A stretch of 64,000 nt of DNA from Tillandsia leiboldiana. Its lineage: Eukaryota; Streptophyta; Magnoliopsida; Poales; Bromeliaceae. The notes beneath the pieces are model-generated. The model was not told the origin of the DNA. It made no database searches and worked only from the letters and a program-made list of their open reading frames with translations. The translations under genes were made by a program, and so were the position numbers. Below, piece after piece: positions 29,516 through 41,346 of the stretch; position 1 is the stretch's first letter; each line of letters opens with the position of its first letter. The stretch spans positions 22,518,838 through 22,582,837 of the forward strand of contig CM055067.1 in assembly GCA_029204045.2 (NCBI GenBank), read 5' to 3'.

Positions 29516-29618
29516 CGTTCGAATCCACGAACGCCACTCGAATCCACGAGCACACGTTTCGAATCCACGAAACGCCTTCAACACATCGAATCCACGATGC
29601 CACGTCGAATCCACGACG
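29516..29618 (-). other. Array of five perfect inverted repeats with TGGATT loop (LTR D)
   Basis: On the plus strand the loop reads AATCCA, with arms CGTTCG/CGAACG (29516-29533), CTCG/CGAG (29537-29550), CGTTTCG/CGAAACG (29555-29574), CATCG/CGATG (29584-29599) and CGTCG/CGACG (29603-29618). No mismatch in any stem, and all five stems differ. It lies 250-355 bp downstream of the TATA box, the same place as in B although the LTRs are otherwise diverged. Confidence 0.88.
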
Positions 29619-29864
29619 CAAATAGCCGATAAAGAATATAGGCTTCGATGGTGATCCTTTGCTTAGATTCTCATTGAGGAACCGTAGAAGAAATTTCTAA
29701 GCAAAGATTAGATCAATTCGACAAAAGATATGTTCTTGAAAGAACCTTCGAATTGACCTAAAAGAGGCGAAAGAGAAGAACGATAAAAACCAGCCTCTAG
29801 GGTTTCTCTCGAGTGTTTCTGAATTGATCGGTATTAGTCACCCTCGTTGGGAAACCCTAAGTAT

Positions 29865-29874
29865 CTATTTATAA
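29865..29874 (-). promoter_or_regulatory. TATA box of LTR D
   Basis: TTATAAATAG in element sense; same in the 3' LTR at 22136-22145. Confidence 0.75.
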
Positions 29875-29931
29875 CCCTTGGAAAAAGATAAAAGTCGGTT
29901 TAGTAAATTTATCCCGATAGGGCATTGTGTA

Positions 29932-30140
29932 CCGGTACCAAATATCGCGTTCCGGTACGCAATGGTGCAAAACACAGATTTTTCTATTGTGTTCCGGTAC
30001 GCTAGTCCGTGTTCCGGTACGCAATGCAATTTACAGAAAATTCTGTGTCGGGTTAGAGGAACTTCAAGTGTGGTTCCGGTACGCAATGTAAAAACTAATT
30101 TTTCCAAGATAAACTTTATCCAAAACAAACCAAGTACCAG
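29932..30140 (-). promoter_or_regulatory. CCGG palindrome array in 5' LTR D
   Basis: CCGG at 29932, 29952, 29994, 30014 and 30076, and CCAG at 30137: spacings 20, 42, 20, 62 and 61, multiples of about 20.5 bp. Motifs are GTACCGGTAC or TTCCGGTACGCAA. Confidence 0.85.
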
Positions 30141-30408
30141 AATCCAAACTTAAAATAAGTTGTTAGTTAAAACCAAGTTCCTAAAACCAAGTCGAAACCG
30201 GGTTTCAATCATTTCCAGATTCCAATGATTATAAACGAACTTTAATCACCATGATTAAATAATTAATCATACCTGGGAGTTGACTTGGGCTCTTGTTGAA
30301 TCTTCAATGAGTCTTCGAAAGCTGATTTGATAATTTGATCCCTTTAAGACTCCGACTCAACTCACTGACTTGACTCACGAAATGTGCCAATACCAAAAAG
30401 CCGTAACA

Positions 30409-31579
30409 GATCAGGTATGTTTAACTAAAGATTTTTGGTGATCCGAATACTTCTTGTAGTGTGGAAACACCTGGAAGAATTTTTAACTGCATAAAAATCA
30501 AAAACTGGTGTTCGGACATGTTCAGGATCCGGATCAGAGCCAGCAGTCTGGATCCCGAAGGTTGTTGTTTCATACATTACTTCAATCCGGATCGCAGCAT
30601 CTCACGATCCGGATCCCGAACGTTGAGTTTTCTGAATTGTATGAACGATCCGGATCAGGCATTCCGATCCGGATCCCGAACGATTGTTTTTCTGGAAACC
30701 GTCTTTCTTGCTACTGCAATCCGAATCGCCCAAATCCGATCCGGATCGCCGTCCGTTAAAATTCTAGAAATGTTAGGTTTTTGATTCTTATCTCCTTCCA
30801 AATGTTTCTAACCTATAAATAGACCCTATGACTCTTTTTCTAGGGCTAATCCAGTGAGAGCCGTCATAATCAAATATCATCTTATACGGCCCTAGATCCA
30901 CATATAGAGAAGAAAGGAAATCATTAGATAATACTCTATGTTTCTTCATCTATATTGATTAGTTTGATTCTAGGTTTTCATACTCACATCTTGAGTTGAA
31001 TCAAACTAATGAATACTTAGATGGTATTTCCGATCTATCTTTGATCTAAATATTCGGCGGATCATCACCACCCAAAAACAACGATTTATCCCAAAATCGG
31101 CGCGTGGATTCGCGTGTCCTTGTGGATTCAAGGTTCAACCGCTCTCGTGGATTCGGAGCGAGGCACGTTCGTGGATTCGAAGGGTGCTATTGGGTGAAGA
31201 CCGTGGATTCGGTCGGACGTCGTGGATTCGACGTTGGACGCCGTGGATTCGGCGTTGGGCGCAGATCGTGGATTCGAGAAGCGTCGTGGAGCGAGCGGAG
31301 AAGATCCTCTAGGAGCGTATGGAAAAGGTTGAGTCGTAAGTGTGTACGGTAAATCACCTTGTACGTGTTTTAATTCTAGTGGATTTCGCCGTGTTATCGG
31401 TCCCGTGGTTTTTTACTCCGGTGATGGAGTTTTTCACGTAAAAATCTTGCGTGTTATTTTTTTTTTCCGCATTGGGTTTTTTATCGCAATGATTTTTGAG
31501 TGTTTATACGTTTACACCTATTCACCCCCCTCTAGGTGTTTCTTCCCCTATTTAGATCTATATTACATATAACCCAACA
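30409..31579 (+). mobile_element. 3' LTR of Sirevirus B, main part
   Basis: Continues exactly where the 5' LTR has GATCAGG (7484) and runs without indel to CCCAACA at 31579, followed by ATTCG and gypsy A. The TATA box (30813-30822), CCGG array and hairpin array (31101-31278) are preserved; one CCGG site has become CCGA (near 30721). Confidence 0.93.
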
Positions 31580-32487
31580 ATTCGGCACTTCTGTTTTATC
31601 CTGCACGGGAGAATAGAAGTTCGGTCTCAGTTTATAGCTTCTATTATACACCTTTTGGGAGACAGTTTTTCATATACAGTTTCTACCATGCTGTATCAAT
31701 AGAGATTACAGCTTTCAGCATCTCGAGTGGGATTTTCTCGGCTTGTCGCCGAGTGTTTGGAGTTTTGACCGTGAGTTTGAGTAGCAGCACTATGATCGCC
31801 TTCTAGCCAACTTTCAGCCTCGTCACCGGCGGTTTGGCCACCATCAGGGTGTTTTTTTTTTACTAGCTGAGAGGTCGACTTCGACCCGTGGGTCCGTTGG
31901 GGTTATGATAGCATGTTGAGTGACCAACAGTGGCATGAGATTGTATCTCTCGGGGTCCCTTTTGACGGTAGACTGCGGTGGAGCAGTCCATGCGGATGGG
32001 CAGGATCCGAGAGTGACTGAGCAAGGACCCCACCTATTAGGGCTCCTTGTCTTGTTGGATGATCATGGAGCTGTGTTTTAGGTCGCCCTGGTTGGGTTGA
32101 CACTTTAGTGTGGTGTTGGTGCGTGTTGCACTGGTTATTCTTTCCTTTCCCCCCAGCTTGGGTTGGAGTCCCTGAGGTTTTTCCACGTCTCAGCTCAGGA
32201 GTGTTATGTTTTTGGATCCCTCGCCCGTGATTGACTCGTTTCTTTTGAGGTATGTGAGAGTGGTTGGAGTACGAGGGACGCCCGTTGCGAATTCTGGCTC
32301 GTGAGATGAGTGGATTGCGTAACCGGGGCTTGCAGTACTGGTTTTGTTGTTGCTGATGAGTAATCACGGAGAGCGAGTGGTGATTTGGGAGCTGGAGGCG
32401 GTGAGGTTGAGTACCTACCCCTGGTTTTGTGACTCCTTTTTGAGTTGTGTTAGTTTCGAGGACAAAACATTTTTTAGTGGGGGAGGA
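31580..32487 (+). pseudogene. 3' internal remnant of gypsy A
   Basis: Continues the text interrupted at 7373. There is no intact frame. The end reads FEDKTFFSGGGCDD across the PPT AGTGGGGGAGGA (32476-32487), a common ending of gypsy Pol frames. A small ORF spans 32344-32526. It is longer than the matching part of J and likely contains scraps of the pol end. Confidence 0.7.
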
Positions 32488-35400
32488 TGTGATGATCCGG
32501 ATCTCCGCAGAGCACTTGCAGTGTGATCAGCTACTTCTAGAGGCTCTTTGCTTGTGTTGGAGGTGTTTGTGCGCGTATTGGACTCAAGAAATGGACTCAG
32601 CGCGAAATTTAGGTTAAGAACACTTCTTTGGAGGCCTTCGACAAATTTTAGAAGTGGAATTGGGTAAAAAGGACAGCGAATTTGGATTCAGCGCGCGAAA
32701 ACGATAAAAATGGACTATTTACTTGTATTTTTCGGAGACCGGATGCCAAAACACGATTTTTGAGGCAAGGTTACTGTTCTGGCGGCCGGGGGGTAGCGGC
32801 GGAGCGCGGTGGCGGGCAGAGGCGCAGGCCGCTCGGTCCACGGGGCCGGCGTGCACCAGGGCAGGACGCGTGGCGGCCCGGGAGTGGCGGGCGCACGCGC
32901 TCGCGGTCCATGGGACGCGCAGCCTGGTGCATGGACCGGCGGGGGACACGTGGCAGCTGGTGGTTGGAGCGGTGTAGTGGGCTCGGTCCATGCAAGGAGC
33001 GGAGCAGGTGTCTCGGGCTGCGTGCGCGGCGTGGTGGCCGGCAACGCGGGTGCGCACATTTAGGCGCGCCGACCGAGGCGCCGACACAGGCGCGGGGGCT
33101 GGGCCACGTGTTGCGAGCGAGATGGTCAGGCCCGTTGTTTGCTGTTCGGGGCCACGTGTCGCAACCTGGTTGATTCGGGCGCAGATGGAATGGGGTACGT
33201 TTTGGAGGACTATAGCAGCCCGAAATATTTCGGGCGCCCGAAACCTGGGACATGGATGGAGTTTTCTGATTTGTTCAGTTTTGGCTATAAAAGCCTCCTT
33301 TGCTGCGCGTTTGGGTCTTCTTCCCGAGCTCCTCTCCCAGTGAGACCTTTAGCAAACTTGTTTATCATTTTGTGGTGCATCTTTTGATGGATTTCCGAAA
33401 TTTTTGGAGGCCGCGGCATTGACATTTTCTGCGACGCGGCGCACTGCGACGCTTCTTCGATTTTGGCTTCTACCGTCGCATTTTAGTGCGCGAGACTCCC
33501 CGAGCCACCCCGATAGACTTTTGAGCTGAGTTTTGCAGCAGCGCGTTCAGGAGAGGTACGGCTTCGATTTATATATTGATCGCTTCATCTCATTTTGAGC
33601 TTTTGGCACGGTTCCCGAGGCAAACATTGACCCCTTGTACTGCTGTGAGTTTTGGGACAGCGGTGGAGTATTGTTGGATTTTCTCGGTCTACGGGCATCG
33701 GAATGAGGCGTTTAAAGACTCGATTGATATCTACGCTTCAAGAGGAACGCGCCTGTATTTTTATTTGAATTTTTGGAGGACTCTTCGAAGGTGATAATTA
33801 TGCTTCTTTCGGACTGATTTACTACAGAAATTTTTTTGTGGATATTTCGGCATACCGCGTTGTTGTATTTATATCTTGGCCTACAGGTGTCGGAATAAAG
33901 TGTATAAATACTCGTTTTGGATCTACTTATCGCGAGGATACCAACCGTGATTTTTCTAGAATTTTTGGAGGATTGTACGCAGGTGAAATTCCCCCTCTTC
34001 TCTGCTGGTTTGTGGAAACAGCATATGTTGTTTGGTTGTTGTGGGGTATTGATTATTGTGTTGTGGTTGCGAGGTTGGTTGGAGCAGAGATTTGTGCGAC
34101 GGAGTACCGAGGGTGCAGTTTCAGCGGATTTTGATAGCGCGTGACTACGCACGTCACCGACTTCGGCTTTGCCTGCGGAAAGCACTTCAGGTGGGTTGCC
34201 TTGTCGCTAGAACCGGTGGGCGGTTCTCTAATTCTATCTAATAGAATGCATGCATATTTAGGGTACAGTATATGTGACTAAGGGGTAAGCTTAGAAATGA
34301 TAATTGCATAAGGAATTGCAAGTTAATTATTCATGTTATAGCAATTGCAATAGTGGATATTCATATTGATGATCAGGGGAAGCTTACCTAAGAGATTATT
34401 ACCCTATGTAATTATTAGCATGCCATGTTAGCATATCGCCTTTTTAGATTGGATTATGCGATGAGGCAGGATTATGTATCTATGTGCAGACATTACTCCG
34501 AGGAGTTGTTATGGATCATGGGTTTAGACAGATGTACTTTATTAGTGATTTGGCATGTTGTTTATACCCTTGTGGAGCCATTATGTGATTTACTCCCTTT
34601 CGTTTCTTTTGAGGACAAATGCATGCTTGTATGGACATCTAGATAGGCCATTCTTTACTGCTACACTATCATGTTGGAATCTGACTTAGGAGAAACCATG
34701 TTTACTTCTTTTCTCCTTATTCTCTAGTCAGGCGATTCTTGTTGCTCGAGTTGAGCAGGGGTTTGGGATAGTGTAGTCGAGATTTTGTATCTGGGACAGG
34801 TTGGATTAGTTTGTGGACTTGTGGGGTGTTGCGGCAACCGAGGATATTGGGCGGTTGACCGGATATGTCCTTGTGCATCAGATTGGGTATCAGATTTCCT
34901 CTAGTGGATGGAGTTTCCCACTTATTGTTTACTGTTGTTTCAGTTTGGGGATCGGGTTTCCCTTTAGTGGATGAGTTTTCCCACTTTGATCAGAATCGTG
35001 ATCTAGTCCTGCTATATCGTGATACTTGTTATAGTGAGACTTGCTACAGTGAGACTTGTTACAGAGATACTTTACTCGTGTGGGTCGCTCCCCTCGAGTG
35101 CCACTCCGGAGGTAGGCCTTTGACCGAGCCATGTGTGCCGGTCTGATACTTATTTTGGGATGCGAGCCATGTGTGCCGATCCCGTGGTTTCGAGCCATGT
35201 GTGCAGATTCCGCTACTGAGTTCTTGAGATACTGAGTTCGTGAGATTGATGACAGAGCAGGCAGTACCGGGTTTTATACCGGTTCATTTGATTGGGTTTA
35301 TTCAGGCAGGTACTCTTATTATTGCACTCGTGCCTGGGGGCTGAGTGGAGTCTAGTAGCTGTGTTTAGACCAGTGCTAGTGTTGTTGGGAACCGTTTGGG

Positions 35401-36385
35401 GTTAACGGTGGTCCAGAGGTCGTTGTGAGTTTTTCGACCGTTGTGTGAGAGATTGAGGATCTTGAGTCTATCCGTTCTGAGAGAGAGCGTGGATTTTGAC
35501 TATAGCCTGTATGCGCCACTATTCGATAGCGAGTTAGTCCGTATGGACGCTCTACGTAATTCCTGCCCGGCAGCGGGAGGTGGTTGTAGGTGGGCGCAGG
35601 CTTGACTGGACCAGATGTGGCAGTCAGCTCGATTGGGTCGATTGTGCACTTCATGTGCGAGTGGTTGCATACCTTTCATTTGTTTTCCCTTTTTAAGCAT
35701 GTAGATTGAGGCTTGGTAGCTGTTGAGTACCTCCAGCTTTCTTGTTCAGTTTTACTGCATTGTTATCTTATGCCTCTGGTAGACTTCGTGGGCAGATCGT
35801 CGGACTTGGCGGTGGTATCCACTGAGAACTCCCTTTTGGTGTAGTTCTTACACCCATTGGGGGTTTCCCCCCCCTCTTCTTTCTTTTCTCTCCTTTGTTT
35901 TGCAGAGTCTTAGCGGGCGTTGCTAATTCTGCGGTTGCTGTTCGAGGCGAGGGAGTCGCGAGCTAGATCCCTACCTATCTTTGGAGAGTAGCTGTACCCC
36001 CTTTCAGTGGAGATCTATAGTACAGTCAGTAGATTAGTTATTTTATTTTTCTCTTTTGAGAGACTGATGTATTGTGGGGATCTGACTTGTACTGAGAGCC
36101 TGTACACTGATGTATTATTTATTTCAGGATTACCTCCCTGTTGAGTTCTGAGTTTTTGTATTTGAGGATATTGTATGATTATCATTTATGGGGACTTTGT
36201 ATCTTTATTTTCCAGTTGTACAAATGATTGGTTTTAATTTTACAACAGTTTTATCTTATAGCTCTGATATCTGTTAGTTGTAGTACCTTTTCTTGCAGGT
36301 TAGACGCTTCGCCTATGCGAGGTTTTGCATAGGCGGCGGATCTGTTGGCGGGCCCGGGTCGCAGTTTCGACCCCGGGGCGTGACA
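32488..36385 (+). mobile_element. 3' LTR of gypsy A (3.9 kb)
   Basis: Starts TGTGATGATCCGG directly after the PPT and ends GGGGCGTGACA. U3 holds CACGTG at 32947, 33105 and 33153, the palindrome TTTCGGGCGCCCGAAA at 33228-33243 and the TATA box TATAAAAG at 33286-33293. No ORF with a known domain. Confidence 0.9.
33228..33293 (+). promoter_or_regulatory. Core promoter of LTR A: 16-bp palindrome plus TATA box
   Basis: TTTCGGGCGCCCGAAA (33228-33243) and TATAAAAG (33286-33293), 43 bp apart. The same pair occurs in LTRs G, H, I and N. Confidence 0.7.
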
Positions 36386-38025
36386 CCAAATAAATTAGAT
36401 AATGTATCTAGTCAATATATCTAGGGAAGTGGCTCTTTGAGCATCTTTCAATTTGAAATCCCACCTTATACCAACCTTGGAATTCGACAAAGTCAAGTAT
36501 TCCAAAAAGCATTTTATCTAATAAATAAGAAACACCATGCTTGGTAAACATGTGGTAGCTGCACACAGTACTCGGACGACCGAGGTGGTAGCTCTTTCCT
36601 CCATGTGGTGGGAGTTTTCACACTCCACTAGGGATGTAACTCTTTCCACATCTTTTGAGTATGAAACTTTAAATAATACTCCCCCTCAATTGGCTATCAA
36701 TTATGTAAAATATTAAGTACTCAACCAACCATTGATCTCATGTTCATACTTAACTTAATTATCAAATAAGATAAAAACTATACCAAGAGATCATTGAGAG
36801 AGAAATTGACTTTGATCAATTAAAGATGAAATAAATGATATAAATGATTATTGCATCAAATGAATTATAATGATATCCAAATCATAATAAATTTCTCAAA
36901 ACATGAAAAGATGCAATTAAAGCCAACTTTAACAAATTCTCAGTTAATGTTCTATAAACAAACACAAAACACAAAACAGAACCTAACCTAAGCAATGGTT
37001 CAAAAATTGTTATTTCAAAGAAAGCATTCCTATTGCTTTTCGCAAATGAATAAAACGTTTTTGATCAGAAGGTTTTGTCAAAATATCGGCTAATTGATCT
37101 TCAGTTGAAACATAAGAAATTTGTAAGATACTTGATTCAACTAGCTCTCTAAGAAAGTAATATCTAAGTTCTATGTGTTTTGTTCTTGAGTGCAACACAG
37201 GGTTTTTTGAAATGTTAATGGCACTAGTGTTGTAACAAAGTATTGTTACCGAAGTCGCCGGGATGCGGAAGTCACTCAATACACTCTTCATCCAAATCAA
37301 TTGAGTTGCACAACTTCCCGCTGAAATGTATTCCGCTTCGGCAGTGGAGAGAGCAATGCAGTTTTGTTTCTTACTATGCCATGCAACAAGACAATGGCCA
37401 AGGTAAAAGCATGCACCACTCGTGCTCTTTCGATCATCCACTGATCCAGCCCAATCTGCATCCGAATATCCTATTATATCAAGAGATGTGCCCATAGGAT
37501 ACCAAATTCCGAAATTTAACGTACCTTTGATGTACCGGATGATCCGTTTCACTACTTTCAGGTGAATTTCCTTCGGTGCTGATTGATATCTCGCGCAAAT
37601 CCCAACACTGAAGGCAATGTCCGGGCGACTAGCCGTAAGGTAAAGTAGACTTCCAATCATGCTTCGGTAAAATTTCTCGTCTACTTTTTCTCCGTGAGAT
37701 TCACATCCAAGTCCCTTATTGCTAGTTCCCATAAGAGTCGGAAAGTCTTTAGAATCTTCTAATCCAAATTTCTTGACCAACTCCTTCGCATACTTGGATT
37801 GACACAAATGAATGCCATCTTCACTTTGCTTAACTTGCAATCCAAGAAAGTATGTCAACTCGCCCATCATGGACATCTCAAATTCGCTTTCCATCGTTTC
37901 GGCGAATTTTGAAGCATCATTATTCCTTGTAGCACCAAACACAATGTCGTCCACATAGATTTGTGCTACAATGAAGTTGTCTTGAAAGTGCTTCACAAAT
38001 AATGTTCGATCGGCTCCCCCTCGAG
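36386..38025 (-). mobile_element. Sirevirus fragment 'F' between gypsy A and gypsy G
   Basis: Carries the pol end and the post-pol region, including the conserved block at 36416-36690 (CTCGGACGACCGAG at 36569-36582, CTCCCCCTCAA near 36680). It is cut on the left by the A LTR and on the right by LTR G at TCGAG (38021-38025). The rest must lie outside the window on both sides. Confidence 0.85.
37010..38025 (-). pseudogene. pol: Pol C-terminus of F (end of RT, RNase H)
   Basis: About 338 codons open from [14 protein letters not shown] to the stop at 37010. The RT box YVDDIVFGA and RNase H are present: SDADWAGS and AEAEYISAG carry the first acidic residues, but CDNT of B is CYNT here, so one catalytic aspartate is lost. 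Unlike B, the C-terminus (LADILTKPSDQKRFIHLRKA) is in frame. The N-terminal part is removed by LTR G; the apparent start codon at 38047 lies in that LTR and is not the real start. Confidence 0.92.
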
Positions 38026-38726
38026 TGTGAGGACTCAAAATTCCCACGTATGGTTTACTATTACATCTGCAGCTTCTGGAGGCCTTTGTGGTGCGCCGGC
38101 GATGTTTGTGCTCAAATAGGGGACAAGTGATGGACTCAGTGTGTTAAATGGATCAAGAGTGTAGTCGGATGACCCCGTCGAATGTTTAGAAGTGATCTCG
38201 CACGGAACAGACATCAGAATTGGACTCAGTGCGAAATTTGGGTTAGGAACACTTATCTGGATGCCTTCGAAAAATTTGAGGATTGGAATTTGGCAAAACA
38301 GACAGCGGATTTGGATTCAGCGCGCGAAAATGATGAAAAATTGACTATTCACTTGTATTTTTCGGAGGCCAGATGCCCGAGCACGGATTTCGAGGCACGG
38401 GGTACTGTTCCGGCGTCGGCGCCGGCGCCGGCGCGGGCAGGCGCCGGAGTGGCCGCGGGCAGGTGCGCGAGCACGCGGTGCACGGAGGCGTCGTGCCACG
38501 TGTCGTCTTCCCGTTGGTTTGCCTAGGGACACGTGGCCGCAGTGGATTGGTCGGTGCAGTGGACTCGGTCCACGGAGCTGGTGCGGCTGACCTCGGGAAG
38601 CGTGCGCGGCAGGGTGGCTGGCGGCGCAGTAGGCGCAGAGACCGAGGCGTTGACGTCGTTTCCCGCGCTCGGGCGAGCCACGCGTCGGCGTCCGCGGGTG
38701 GCTGCGCGGCGCAAGGAAGGTGGCCG

Positions 38727-38731
38727 GTTCG
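38727..38731. repeat. Target-site duplication of solo LTR N (left copy)
   Basis: GTTCG, repeated at 42176-42180. Confidence 0.93.
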
Positions 38732-39514
38732 TGTCATGCCCCGGGGTTGAACTGCGACCTGGGTTCGCCAACAGATCCGCCACCCATACGGCTAATCCCG
38801 CATAGGCGAAGCGTCTAACCTGCAAAAGATAGTACTAGCTATGCAAATATCAGAGCGGAAATAAAATGCTGCAAAATAAAATCCGACCACAGAACATCAC
38901 GAAATAAGGTACAATATCCATCTCCTCGAATAACGATAATCATCATACAAAATCCTTAGTACAGCATCTCTCAACTCCAAAAAGCGAGATAAACTAAAAC
39001 TATAGTACAACAGTCTCTCAAAATACAAAAGATCCCTCTCAGAGTAAACAATAAAAATCCAGCTGACAGTGCTAGGAATCTCCAACTAGGGGATACAGCT
39101 ACACTCCTCGGGCGGTAAGGATCTAGCTCGTGACTCCCTCGCCTCGAACAACGACCGAAAGAATAGCAACTCCCGCAGAAGACTCTGCAAAACAAAAGGA
39201 AAAAGAAGAGGAAACAACAATGGGGGTGAGAACCACTAGTAAACCAGTAGCCTCCCCCTGTGGGTAAAGCCTCAAACTCCGGCGTACCCACTAAGTCTAC
39301 CAGAGGCAAGGAAAAAGGGAAAGTGGTAAGGTAAATAAGCTGCTGAAACAGGAAAACTACCACTAGTATGCCTCTAAATGCAGTGCCAAAAGGAATGACT
39401 GTATGTATACATCAGTAACCGCATCTGTCCACATAAACCCAATCTAGCCACCAGTAAAAACTGGTACCGCCTGCTCTGCTGTCAAACTCAAGAACCCAGT
39501 AACTGATCGGCACA

Positions 39515-39620
39515 CGGCTCGATCTCAATATAAGTAACAGACCGGCACACGGCTCGGTATAAGTAACAGACCGGCACACGGCTCGGTATAAGTAACAGAC
39601 CGGCACACGGCTCGGTCATA
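39515..39620. repeat. 29-bp tandem repeat, about four copies (LTR N)
   Basis: CCGGCACACGGCTCGGT recurs at 39542, 39571 and 39600, with a diverged copy upstream. Related GACCGGC units occur in J. Confidence 0.85.
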
Positions 39621-41346
39621 AGCCTACCTCCGGAGTGGCACTCGAGGGGAGCGGCCCACACGAGTAAAGTAACCAATATCTCTGTCACAAGTATCACGAT
39701 ATAGCAGGACTGGATCACGACTATGATCAAAGTGGGAAAATCCATCCACTAGAGAAATCCGATACCCAATCTAATGCAATAGTACTTAATAAGTGGGGAA
39801 CTCCATCCACTAGAGAAATCTGATACCCAATCTGATGCATAAGTAAACATCCGGTCAACCGCCCAATGTCCGCGGTCGCCGCAACACCCCACAAGACCAA
39901 AATCTGATAAAGTAATCAACATCTGGCTAACCGCCTAATGTCCGCGGTTACCACAATAACCCACAATCCACAATCGGGTAAAATAATCAATATCCGGTCA
40001 ACCGCCTACTGTCCGCGGTTGCCGCAATAACCCACAAATCCAACATCAAGTACATCCTGTCTCCGACCCTAAGGTCCCGGCTACACTATCCCAAACCCCT
40101 GCTCGAACCCGAGCAACATGACTCAAAAGTCTAAATAAGAAGGAGAAAGGAAACAATCATGGTTTCTTCTAAATCAAATCCAAATATGATAGTGTAGCAA
40201 TAAATAGTGGCCTATCTAGATGTCCATACAAGCATGCAAAAATCCTCATGCAAGATGAAAGAAAGTGAATCAAATAACAGTTCCACATGTGTATCGAATA
40301 ATCAATCCGCATAGATATAACCATCATGCTAAAATCATCAGCCAACTACACATGTATATAATCCCTGATCCATAATAAATCACCAAAGTGGTACCCGCAC
40401 ATAGATATGTCATCATGTCCCAACAATTAATCCATTTAACCAACTTTCATAAAATCTATATGCTAACATGGCATGTTAATTATTACTATTAAAATATCCC
40501 AATAATCATGTTCCAACATGCTATATTCACAAAATTAATCTCACATACTAGGCTCACAATTATATCATTCAATCATGCATGGTAATCAATCACATAGTCC
40601 AAGTGGGGAAATCTCTAATAAACTTAGTGAGCAAGTCAGAAGTTGAGGTATACAACAACCACCCACATCGAAATGCGCAATCCACACCCAAATAGCCTCC
40701 TCGCTGTCCACAGTCCTCTAACTCCGTAACCCACCGAAAACAGTGCACAACTGTACAGAACGACGCACCCGGTGTAAACACAAATCCCAAAATACAGCTT
40801 TTGCTGTTTTTCCAAACAATACGGAAAAAGAGGAGTTTTCACCTCTGTACAGTGCTCCGAAAAATCCAGAAAAAGTACGGTTGCGTTCCTTGCGACGAGT
40901 AGATCAAAAACGAGTATTTATAAGCCTTGATCCGATGCTCCTAGGCCAAGATAAAAATCGAACAAGCCGGTGCTGTCCCAAAAACATCACAGCAAAAAGG
41001 GGGTCAAAAGTGCCTCTGGAACCATGCCAAAAGTGCGAAACGGGGCGAAGTGATCAACAAGAAAATAGAAGCCTTATCTCTTAGGAACGCGCTGTCGCAA
41101 AAATCGCCCAAAAATTCCTCCTGGTTTTCGCACAGGAAAATCCCGACTGAAATGCGACGGAAACGGGCCGAAATGGAGAAAACTCGAGGCGCACTGTAAA
41201 ATCGAGATCGCCGCTGTCGAGCCTCCAAAAATCTTGGGAATCCACCACGAGATCAAAAACATCAAGGGGAACAACTTTTGTAGAGAGCTCTCCCTCTCAT
41301 TCCCTCTCTAAAGCTCGGAAAACGCAGAGAAAGAGAGAGATGGAGG

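Larger units (their letters stand above)
21878..30408 (-). mobile_element. Sirevirus-type element 'D' lacking pol
   Basis: Reverse orientation: 5' LTR 28518-30408 (with Cassandra), primer site 28504-28515, gag 28483-26528, post-gag region, env-like ORF 24763-23399, PPT 22693-22680, 3' LTR 22679-21878 (cut by C). Nothing of protease, integrase, RT or RNase H remains: gag ends where B goes on into protease. Comparing 21878-22679 with 29607-30408 (both 802 bp) I count about 10 differences (1.2%). It inserted in the 3' LTR of B at GATCA (30409-30413). Confidence 0.9.
28518..30408 (-). mobile_element. 5' LTR of Sirevirus D, carrying Cassandra
   Basis: Element sense start TGTTACGGC at 30408, end CCAACA at 28518; about 1310 bp without Cassandra. 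In order: CCGG array (30137-29932), TATA box (29874-29865), TGGATT hairpin array (29618-29516), a 110-bp duplication, U5. Confidence 0.92.
7374..31579 (+). mobile_element. Sirevirus-type Ty1/copia element 'B' with nested insertions
   Basis: 5' LTR 7374-8654, primer site 8657-8668, gag-pol 8688-13804, post-pol region with env-like remnant 13805-16757, PPT 16758-16768, 3' LTR 16769-16781 plus 30409-31579. The 3' LTR is split by element D and everything inside it. Comparing 7484-8654 with 30409-31579 (both 1171 bp) I count about 16 differences (1.4%), all transitions. Two zinc knuckles, a long post-pol region and PPT-like repeats fit the Sirevirus (SIRE/Maximus) group. Confidence 0.9.
5274..36385 (+). 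mobile_element. Ty3/gypsy element 'A' (host of B)
   Basis: Parts: 5' LTR tail 5274-5798, internal 5799-7373 and 31580-32487, 3' LTR 32488-36385. Continuity across the B insertion is shown by element J: its text at 59310-59350 (minus strand) runs straight through the junction of 7373 and 31580. The 3' LTR is followed at 36386 by Sirevirus sequence (F). The 5' and 3' LTR tails are only roughly 80-85% alike by eye, so A is old or a recombinant. The clade is uncertain; long LTRs and the reading FEDKTFF before the 3' LTR would fit a chromovirus of the Tekay/Del type. Confidence 0.8.
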
